A DNA stretch of 6,809 bases from an uncultured Succinivibrio sp. (lineage in GTDB: Bacteria > Pseudomonadota > Gammaproteobacteria > Enterobacterales > Succinivibrionaceae): assembly GCA_902772715.1 (NCBI GenBank), contig CACYBT010000353.1, forward strand, positions 1-6,809. Direction: 5' to 3'. Under the pieces are notes generated by a model that was not told the origin of the DNA, ran no database searches, and worked only from the letters and a program-made list of their open reading frames with translations. The stretch's first letter is position 1, and each line of letters opens with the position of its first letter. The translations under genes were made by a program, and so were the position numbers. Below are positions 1-4,945 of the stretch, in pieces.

Positions 1-83
1 TCCTAGAGATTGTGTAAGACATAGTTCACTATGCAACGATCTGTGAAGCAGGAATCCCACGACTTTAGTCGTGGGAGTGTCAA
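1..83 (+). mobile_element. 3' (right) end of an IS200/IS605-type element, omega-RNA 3' part
   Basis: The segment folds into a small hairpin (20-24 with 29-33, loop TTCA) and then a stronger one (55-63 with 68-76, loop TTTA), followed by GTGTCAA. This layout, a short strong hairpin shortly before a TCAA end, is typical of IS200/IS605 right ends. In TnpB elements it is also the 3' scaffold of the guide (omega) RNA. The element body, including tnpB, would lie to the left, outside the window, so only its tail is present. No complete TnpB reading frame can be seen. Read in this direction, the guide portion of an omega RNA would begin at about position 84 and run into the nuclease remnant. The family call rests on remembered similarity of the hairpin and end, not on a database match. 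Confidence 0.7.
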
Positions 84-87
84 CAGT
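1..87 (+). repeat. Terminal inverted repeat, left copy (87 bp, perfect)
   Basis: Bases 1-87 are the exact reverse complement of 6723-6809; the match stops at 88 against 6722. The recognisable element end is at 83, so the last four bases (CAGT) are shared beyond it, either by chance or because the element ends there. The repeat starts at the first base of the window, so its true length outside is unknown. Confidence 0.95.
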
Positions 88-577
88 CCTGGTTTTAGAT
101 TAGGTTTGGTGGAATACCTAAATGTGATTTTAGAACGTAAAGGGAGGGAGTGTTTTAAGTCCATTACATTTAAGAATACGAAATTGCCATCTGTAGGCCG
201 AGGGAATAAGGCTTCGGTCCTGGATTTTTTCATTGAAGCGACGGTAGAGACAAAAGCGCGTGAATATACTGATTTAGAAATCCAGGTGCTCTATGACAGT
301 GACAGTTCGCTTCCTAATAGAATACTTTACTATGGAGCACCGCTCTTAATCACATCTGCTATCAAAAAAGGAGGTGACTACCAGAATTTAAGCAAGAATA
401 TTGTCCTGTGCATTCAAAGAAAGCCTATTACCGCTATATTGAAAATACTCAAGCCAAAAAAGAAGGTCGTACTGAAGAAAGATTAAAGATTGCCCGTACT
501 TTAAACAGATGAATGTACCTCTTGACACCATCGCCAAGGCTTTGAATCTCACCAAAGAAGAGATAGAAAAACTATAA
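84..577 (+). pseudogene. Decayed Rpn family (PD-(D/E)XK) recombination-promoting nuclease/transposase
   Basis: This is a remnant in three frames. Frame 1 (about 88-413) gives a core typical of Rpn/PDDEXK nucleases: a LVEYLN helix, then VLDFFIEA, then DLEIQV, then RILYYGAPLL and GGDYQNLSKNIVLCI. The likely catalytic Asp (codon 223-225) and the Glu-x-Gln of DLEIQV are still present. The usual N-terminus (the stretch before the first helix) is missing, cut off at the IS200/IS605-type end. After about 413 the family-like C-terminal text continues in frame 3 (KKAYYRYIENTQ, then EGRTEERLKIARTL), and most of the expected middle segment is absent, so an internal deletion is likely. A further shift near 504-510 moves the last part to frame 2 (MNVPLDTIAKALNLTKEEI, ending at TAA 575-577), a typical tail of this family. 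An open frame from ATG 31 to 486 reads out of the element end into the remnant, but it has no ribosome site and is probably not expressed. The intact family comprises transposase-like DNA nucleases that promote recombination. Confidence 0.75.
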
Positions 578-683
578 AACTAAACCAGCCCTCTTTTTTG
601 AAAGAAGGACAGACTATTCTTATCATACTGCAGGGTAGTCAGCTGTTTTTTATGAATTTTCAAAATATTCAAGTGAAATCAAT

Positions 684-1014
684 ATGTTAAAAAAAGAATT
701 TGACATTCTCTTCTTGCTGAAGCAAGAGAAACCATACTGTAGAGGCTAATTGATAAGCTCTCTTCGGAGGTTATTTGCTTATGACCTCTTATGAGGTTAA
801 TTAAGCCACATTCTTTTTAGAGACTACAGTGACAAAAGTGAAAGACTAGATCACTCAAAAGCCTTGCAAGTCCTGCCCTTGTGAATATTATTATCAATGC
901 TGAGTTGCACAAATACAACGGCAATACCTTTTTTAGTTTGCATCTTATATCCTCGCTCTAAAAGAACATGGTTTTACTGCGCCTTTTGAAGAAGAGCGAC
1001 TTTTACCTCAATAG
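684..1014 (+). pseudogene. Possible decayed coding sequence, unidentified
   Basis: Protein-like text appears in shifting frames. Frame 3 has an ATG at 684 (MLKKEFDILFLLKQEKPYCRG, then stop) and, after several stops, a stretch ending LFRDYSDKSERLDHSKAL (to about 866). Frame 2 carries SPALVNIIINAELHKYNGN and continues to a stop at 959-961. Frame 1 has KEHGFTAPFEEERLLP, with a stop at 1012-1014. The joins fall where a one-base change would restore one frame, which looks like a gene ruined by frameshifts. I recognise no family, and random AT-rich sequence can look similar. It overlaps the candidate RNA structure, and the two readings are alternatives for the 709-831 part. Confidence 0.25.
709..831 (+). 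ncRNA. Candidate structured RNA (hairpin plus three-way junction)
   Basis: A nested set of helices can be drawn by hand. An outer stem pairs 736-742 with 824-830 (7 bp). An inner stem pairs 744-751 with 799-807 (8 bp, one bulged A). Inside that are two hairpins: 753-758 with 777-782, capped by CTC-TTCG-GAG at 760-769 (a UUCG tetraloop), and 784-788 with 793-797 (ACCTC/GAGGT, loop TTAT). A separate hairpin around 709-729 closes on TGAA. Helices this well nested with short stable loops suggest a structured RNA or a single-stranded-DNA recombination structure. I do not recognise the family, and no clear promoter or terminator frames it. Protein-like text in one frame (684-746) offers a competing reading as a dead gene. 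The strand is not fixed by the fold. Confidence 0.35.
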
Positions 1015-1059
1015 AATGGTAACAGTAGTTATTAAAAACCATTTCCCATAACTTAAGAT

Positions 1060-1089
1060 AGGATTTTTTCATAATTTATTGAAAATCCT
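1060..1089 (-). terminator. Weak AT-rich hairpin downstream of the operon, possible terminator
   Basis: AGGATTTT (1060-1067) pairs with AAAATCCT (1082-1089) around a 14-nt AT loop, about 20 nt after the stop codon of the last operon gene. The position suits transcript termination or 3' end protection. The stem is poor in GC and no clean T-run follows on the minus strand, so intrinsic termination is doubtful. Confidence 0.3.
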
Positions 1090-1108
1090 CAAATTTTATC
1101 TCTTATAC

Positions 1109-2374
1109 CTAGTTATGTCCATGCATTTTCATAAAACTGTCTAAGGCATTAAGTTCAGCTGTGAAGTTTACCGTATCGTTTTTTAGCATAAACTCATATT
1201 CATTTAAAAAAGCCTTGCCTAGCCTGTCTAAAACCTCATGAGCCCTGTTGAAAGCCTGTTCATTAGCATCCGAGGAAACATCAAGTTTTTTTAATCTGCT
1301 GTATTCATCTAGCACTGAATGAGTATGTTTAAGATACCGTTTTAAAAAACTTATCCCAGTTGTCTTGTCTGCAGGATCATCCTGCATATGTTTGACCATT
1401 TTCAAGGTTGAATCCGCAATGGAATCTAAAACCGGCTGTACACTCTCTGGCAGATAATCCTTCTTCGCTAGCAGTTTTTTTGCACTTTCCACAAACTCTG
1501 AAAACTCCTGATATACTTTAGAGTTAATGGTGATATCACGAAGTGCGCTTTCAATATCAGAAGAAAGAGTTTTTAGCGAAACTAGCAGATCATCATATGT
1601 ACGTTCAAGGCTTCGATTGTCCTTTTTAATTCTCTGCATATTACGATAGGAAAAAGCTCTTTTCAAAACCAGCACCACTTTGGAGGCTAACTGTTCCTTC
1701 TGAAGATCAGAAGCCGATTCATCAAATTTTAAAAGCACATCAATCAGTCTGTTAAGTTCTAATGTCAATGTATCATCAAGTTTCTCGTCCCTTAAGGACT
1801 TAAAAGATGAAATCGCCACCTTGATATTTTCCTTTAGCACCTGTTTATCCCTAAACTTTGAGGAAATGGTATAGACAATAATGCCTAAAAGCACAAAAAC
1901 TAACAGTACTACACCATTGGCAAACGAGGAATCAAGACGCTCTGACCATAAAAATATACTGATAAGCAAAAAAGGCAATGTCGCAAAATCAAAACCAAAA
2001 TTACGACGATAGCGTATAAGACGTACTACATAAGTGGTAACACCACCGGCAAGTACCGCCGCACACAACGAAGCACCGGTTACCACAAATCCCATTAGTG
2101 TTAAAAAACCGAAAAGTGTCGGCAGATAGTATTCTCTTGTAGTTAATTTCTCCTTAGGATTCGGAAAAAGACATAGCAAACCGACATATGAGCTAAATAG
2201 TAGTGACGCCCAGTGCATTCCTGGGACTATCGCTGAAACTTTCACCACTATCATAGCTACAAGAAAAATAATAAAGTGCACACCTAGACGTTTAAGAGCA
2301 CCTAAAAATTTATTAAAAAGAGTGCCCTCATTTGCCCCAGATGCTAACCCAGTATTATTGTTATTATCTGCCAC
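1109..2374 (-). CDS. XpaC family multi-pass membrane protein
   Basis: 421 aa, the last gene of the operon. The start is GTG at 2372-2374, preceded by AAAAGGTGAGG about 7 nt upstream, and the stop is TAG. Residues 1-25 are polar, with an Asn run (DNNNN). Residues about 30-170 hold five or six hydrophobic segments (near 32-50, 55-70, 83-103, 103-119, 130-144 and 154-170). Residues 175-421 are highly charged, helical and presumably cytoplasmic. The last third (ISFLKRYLKHTHSVLDEY, then a helix ending in AELNALDSFMKM) follows the pattern I remember for the C-terminus of XpaC proteins ('5-bromo-4-chloroindolyl phosphate hydrolysis protein'). That name comes from an indicator phenotype and does not establish a phosphatase; no phosphatase motif is visible. 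B. subtilis XpaC is, from memory, about half this length with fewer membrane spans, so the long multi-pass front end is unusual. Only 16 nt separate it from the TelA-family gene upstream, matching the known xpaC-yaaN pairing with the order reversed. Confidence 0.75.
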   Translation of the reverse strand: MADNNNNTGLASGANEGTLFNKFLGALKRLGVHFIIFLVAMIVVKVSAIVPGMHWASLLFSSYVGLLCLFPNPKEKLTTREYYLPTLFGFLTLMGFVVTGASLCAAVLAGGVTTYVVRLIRYRRNFGFDFATLPFLLISIFLWSERLDSSFANGVVLLVFVLLGIIVYTISSKFRDKQVLKENIKVAISSFKSLRDEKLDDTLTLELNRLIDVLLKFDESASDLQKEQLASKVVLVLKRAFSYRNMQRIKKDNRSLERTYDDLLVSLKTLSSDIESALRDITINSKVYQEFSEFVESAKKLLAKKDYLPESVQPVLDSIADSTLKMVKHMQDDPADKTTGISFLKRYLKHTHSVLDEYSRLKKLDVSSDANEQAFNRAHEVLDRLGKAFLNEYEFMLKNDTVNFTAELNALDSFMKMHGHN

Positions 2375-2390
2375 AGTCTATCCTCACCTT

Positions 2391-3497
2391 TTAATTACCA
2401 TGAGCCTGAGTAATTACCTGTTCACGTTTTTGTGCAGCAAGATCTGTTAAACGCTGCCGTAACTCCTGCTCCATCTTAACTAACTCTGCCTCGGTCGACA
2501 TTCTTCTATCATGCCCCTCCTTAGCAATAGTCAGAGTGTCTTCAATGGTGTGTATAAGTTTATCCTGAACATTTTTTAAGGTCTCAAGATCAACAATACC
2601 TCTTTCCACCTCGCGTGCTGTATCCACTGTTGCCGCATGCAGCATCTCTGCATTCTTATTAAGCATCTGGTTAGTGGTATCAGCAACTTCCTTTTGCAGT
2701 TTAGCAGCATCATGCTGACTCTTAATGGATAGAGCTAGCACCATCTGATTCTTCCAAATAGGAATAGTGGCAAGGACACTCGTTTGAATCTTTTCAGCCA
2801 AGGTTCTGTCATTGTTCTGTATCATCCTTATCTGAGGAGCAGTCTGCAGGGTAATGGTTCTTGAGAGTTTTAAATCATGCAAACGTCTTTCAAAACGAGT
2901 TAAAGTATCTGCAAAATCTCTCACATTTTGGGCATCAAGATTATCATTGCTGTCTTTGGCTTTCTGCTCTAAGGCTGGAAGCTCCACACTACGAGCCCTT
3001 TCAAGCCGTTCTTCACCAGCCTTAATATATGCCGACAACTCCTGATAAAATTCAAGGTTATGCCCATAAAGCTGTTCTAAAATCTCAATATCCTTTAATA
3101 GACTCATCTGAGCATCATCAAGTTTGTTTTTGATTCCTTCCACCTGTTCAGACAAAGAATCAAACTGAGCGATAGTGCTCTTAAAGGAATCAAAAAGGCC
3201 TCCAATAAAAGGGATGGATTCCAAAAAAGATTTTTTATGGTTGGCAATGGACTCCACGTCAAGCCCTTTGACGTTCTGCATTAATGCCGTCAGATGATTT
3301 CCCACCTCTCCTGAATCTTTAACCTTGACATTTTCTAAAATGGTATCGGCAAACTTGGCAATTCCATTCATGGTATCAGCACCGTAGGTAATAGTTAAGG
3401 TAGGATCTTTAAAATCAATTTGAGAGGCCACCTCACTGACTTTTCCCTCGTCAATAACAGCACCCTCAATTTCGCTAACTTCAAATTTTTCAGACAT
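2391..3497 (-). CDS. TelA/YaaN family protein ('toxic anion resistance')
   Basis: 368 aa from ATG at 3495-3497, which has AGGGA about 8-10 nt upstream. An in-frame TTG at 3519-3521 would add eight residues but has no better ribosome site, so the ATG is preferred. The protein is soluble and almost wholly alpha-helical: a short acidic N-terminus, then long coiled-coil-like helices. The TelA hallmarks are present: QTAPQIRMIQNND (about 218-230) and IPIWKNQ (about 245-251), followed by a family-like helical C-terminus. The length is close to the usual 370-390 aa. TelA was named for plasmid tellurite-resistance loci. Its biochemical activity is not established, and many chromosomal homologues (B. 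subtilis YaaN) have no proven link to tellurite. It follows the 77-aa membrane protein gene after an 80-nt gap and precedes the XpaC gene by 16 nt, so it probably acts with XpaC at the membrane. The family call is firm; the function is open. Confidence 0.9.
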   Translation of the reverse strand: MSEKFEVSEIEGAVIDEGKVSEVASQIDFKDPTLTITYGADTMNGIAKFADTILENVKVKDSGEVGNHLTALMQNVKGLDVESIANHKKSFLESIPFIGGLFDSFKSTIAQFDSLSEQVEGIKNKLDDAQMSLLKDIEILEQLYGHNLEFYQELSAYIKAGEERLERARSVELPALEQKAKDSNDNLDAQNVRDFADTLTRFERRLHDLKLSRTITLQTAPQIRMIQNNDRTLAEKIQTSVLATIPIWKNQMVLALSIKSQHDAAKLQKEVADTTNQMLNKNAEMLHAATVDTAREVERGIVDLETLKNVQDKLIHTIEDTLTIAKEGHDRRMSTEAELVKMEQELRQRLTDLAAQKREQVITQAHGN

Positions 3498-3577
3498 ATG
3501 TGCTTCCCTAAAAATACTCAAAAAAACTAAATATAATCATGAACTGATTTGATCAGCCTGTACCAGAAAAAGTAATT

Positions 3578-3811
3578 CTAATTGTTATTGTTATTCTTAG
3601 CAATCTTCTCGACTTTTTTGTTTCTGAATACTTCATTTTCATAGGTGACATCAAGCGAATTCTCCACAAGGTAATCACCGGCTTCATATTTAACATGTAC
3701 CGAACGTAATGAAGAGGCCATATAGGAAACAATCAAATACGCAGTACCTACTCCACAGAAAAGACTGACAACTCCGATACATATAAATTCAAACACTAAA
3801 CCATCCTGCAT
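3578..3811 (-). CDS. Small single-pass membrane protein resembling the C-terminal tail of TPM/YgcG-type (YdjH-like) proteins
   Basis: 77 aa: a very short N-terminus, one membrane segment (about residues 8-30), then a basic and polar tail ending in five Asn. The start is ATG at 3809-3811 with AAGGTG 11 nt upstream, a rather long spacing. The gene begins 15 nt after the stop of the zinc-ribbon gene. The tail after the membrane segment (LRSV at 35-38, then AGDYLVENSLDVT at 44-56, then F62 and V67) follows the pattern I remember from the membrane-proximal C-terminus of TPM-domain proteins encoded in the same spot of ydjG-H-I-type operons. No TPM domain precedes it, and there is no room for one between the neighbours. 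It may therefore be a natural minimal version that keeps only the anchor and tail, or a stable remnant. It is co-directional, free of stops and in operon spacing, which argues that it is functional. The relationship rests on pattern memory, not on an alignment. Confidence 0.6.
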   Translation of the reverse strand: MQDGLVFEFICIGVVSLFCGVGTAYLIVSYMASSLRSVHVKYEAGDYLVENSLDVTYENEVFRNKKVEKIAKNNNNN

Positions 3812-3826
3812 AAGTTACTTCGCACC

Positions 3827-4882
3827 TTATTCTGAAAAATAAAACACACAAATTAGGAAAAAATACACGAAAGATAAACCTAGAGAATATAAAACCAAGG
3901 TTCGATAATAAGCACGATCATCTCGTGGCAAATTACCGACAAATCTACCTGTCTGACCATTCATGGCAAAGGTAAACCGCTGATTCTGCCACGTAGTATT
4001 TAAAAGGTAAACTGGAAAGAGCACGTGTCTTGCCTCCACCTTTTTAAAATCAAACGCGCTCCCCCTAAGGGTTATATTGTCGAAGCCTTTAATACTATTC
4101 TCCATCTCATCGACAATTGAATTTTGCATTCGCGTTTCAACTCTTGGAAAGGCTTCCTTATCAGTTATATCATAACGACTGGCATAGAATCCTGAAAGAT
4201 AGGCATCATTGTAATCACTACTTTCTGCCAAATCATAAGGTTCAATTGAATCCATCAGATCATCAGCAATTGCCGAGGCTGCATCAGCTGGAACATCTTT
4301 AAATTTTAAAGTACCTTTCCTGTAAACATCATAGTAATAGTGAGTGATGTATTTGTATCTTGAATCCTCTTTCTCCTCTATTCGTTCGCAGTCAAAAGCG
4401 AGATCCGCATACAACTTGGAGTTATAAAGCCAAAATGGTACATAAACTCCTTTTAGCTCATCAATATGATTGGTGCTACGGAAGATTTTAGGAAGAAAAT
4501 GCTTACCCTCAAGATGTTTCAGATATTGAGCCTTACAGTCCTTTTTATCAAGTTTGAACGGAATAATAGCATCTGGTTTTAAATCACCCTCAAACTGTGC
4601 CGGTAAAACCTGTGAATTACCGCAGAAAGGACAGGAAGTGGCGCCGGTCTCTTTTGGCACCGCAATCTGACCACCACATGATTCACAAATATAATAGGCA
4701 AGATTATCCTGACTATCTTCCTCGGTATATGAGGTAGCATCTTTGGTGGAACTATGCTTATCCTCTAAATCCGCTATATCAACTTCTGTATCACAGAATG
4801 GACACTTCATCTTCTGCGTTTTAGAGTCAAACTCAAGTGTACCTCCACAGGCAGGACAAAGATAATGTGTTGTTTTAGCCAT
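3827..4882 (-). CDS. Double zinc-ribbon, C-terminally membrane-anchored protein (YdjG-like)
   Basis: 351 aa. It has two TFIIB-type zinc ribbons at the N-terminus: C9-x2-C12 with C27-x2-C30, and C66-x2-C69 with C84-x2-C87, each followed by CPFC- or CPFCG-type knuckles. They are joined by an acidic Ser/Thr-rich linker (about 35-60). A mixed alpha/beta region follows (about 95-315; landmarks IIPFKLDK, YVPFWLY, HVLFPVYLLNTTW). A single hydrophobic segment at about 328-349 sits at the very C-terminus, so the bulk of the protein should be cytoplasmic and tail-anchored. This is the layout of YdjG-type 'TFIIB-type zinc ribbon-containing proteins' found beside SPFH YdjI-type genes. In B. subtilis these genes are reported to work with PspA at the membrane. 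The start is ATG at 4880-4882. No Shine-Dalgarno lies at normal distance; AGAGGAAGG is about 25 nt upstream and an in-frame stop lies two codons before the ATG. The gap to the SPFH gene is 63 nt. Confidence 0.85.
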   Translation of the reverse strand: MAKTTHYLCPACGGTLEFDSKTQKMKCPFCDTEVDIADLEDKHSSTKDATSYTEEDSQDNLAYYICESCGGQIAVPKETGATSCPFCGNSQVLPAQFEGDLKPDAIIPFKLDKKDCKAQYLKHLEGKHFLPKIFRSTNHIDELKGVYVPFWLYNSKLYADLAFDCERIEEKEDSRYKYITHYYYDVYRKGTLKFKDVPADAASAIADDLMDSIEPYDLAESSDYNDAYLSGFYASRYDITDKEAFPRVETRMQNSIVDEMENSIKGFDNITLRGSAFDFKKVEARHVLFPVYLLNTTWQNQRFTFAMNGQTGRFVGNLPRDDRAYYRTLVLYSLGLSFVYFFLICVFYFSE

Positions 4883-4918
4883 AATTCATACAATAAAAAA
4901 TATTAAACCTTCCTCTGA

Positions 4919-4940
4919 ATAAAGGATAATAAGCCTTTAT
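4919..4940 (-). promoter_or_regulatory. Intercistronic hairpin between the SPFH and zinc-ribbon genes
   Basis: ATAAAGG (4919-4925) and CCTTTAT (4934-4940) form a 7-bp stem with an 8-nt loop, starting 5 nt after the SPFH stop codon. AGAGGAAGG follows on the minus strand. No T-run follows directly, so this is more likely an RNA processing or 3'-end stabilising element than a terminator. It could make the upstream SPFH cistron more abundant than the rest of the operon. Confidence 0.4.
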
Positions 4941-4945
4941 CCGAT

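Larger units (their letters stand above)
578..1108. other. Intergenic stretch without an intact gene
   Basis: No reading frame longer than a few dozen codons is open here on either strand. The stretch lies downstream of the nuclease remnant (plus strand) and downstream of the operon (minus strand), so it is a convergent end region. It contains a foldable block at 709-831, a possible decayed frame from about 684 to 1014 and a weak AT-rich hairpin at 1060-1089, each listed separately. Confidence 0.7.

Noticed and set aside
1..87. CRISPR-type repeat
   Set aside because: The palindromic hairpin resembles a CRISPR repeat at first sight, but it occurs once at each window edge in inverted orientation with no spacer array.
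3..233. Minus-strand 76-codon frame
   Set aside because: It runs antisense through the element end and the nuclease remnant with no family-like content; a shadow frame.
31..486. Open 151-codon frame starting inside the element end
   Set aside because: It has no ribosome site and begins in the omega-RNA hairpin region. Only the part after about 88 is family-like, and the true C-terminus continues in other frames. Treated as part of the nuclease pseudogene.
612..651. GACTA/TAGTC stem followed by six T as a terminator after the nuclease remnant
   Set aside because: The stem is only 5 bp with a loop of about 19 nt, and the T-run starts 5 nt after the stem; not a convincing intrinsic terminator.
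2391..3497. Tellurite resistance as the function of the operon
   Set aside because: The TelA family name alone does not show this. No TerC, TerD or other tellurite-specific partner is present in the window.
3498..3521. TTG start for the TelA-family gene adding eight residues
   Set aside because: The ATG at 3495-3497 has AGGGA at suitable distance, and the extra residues include that ribosome site in their coding sequence.
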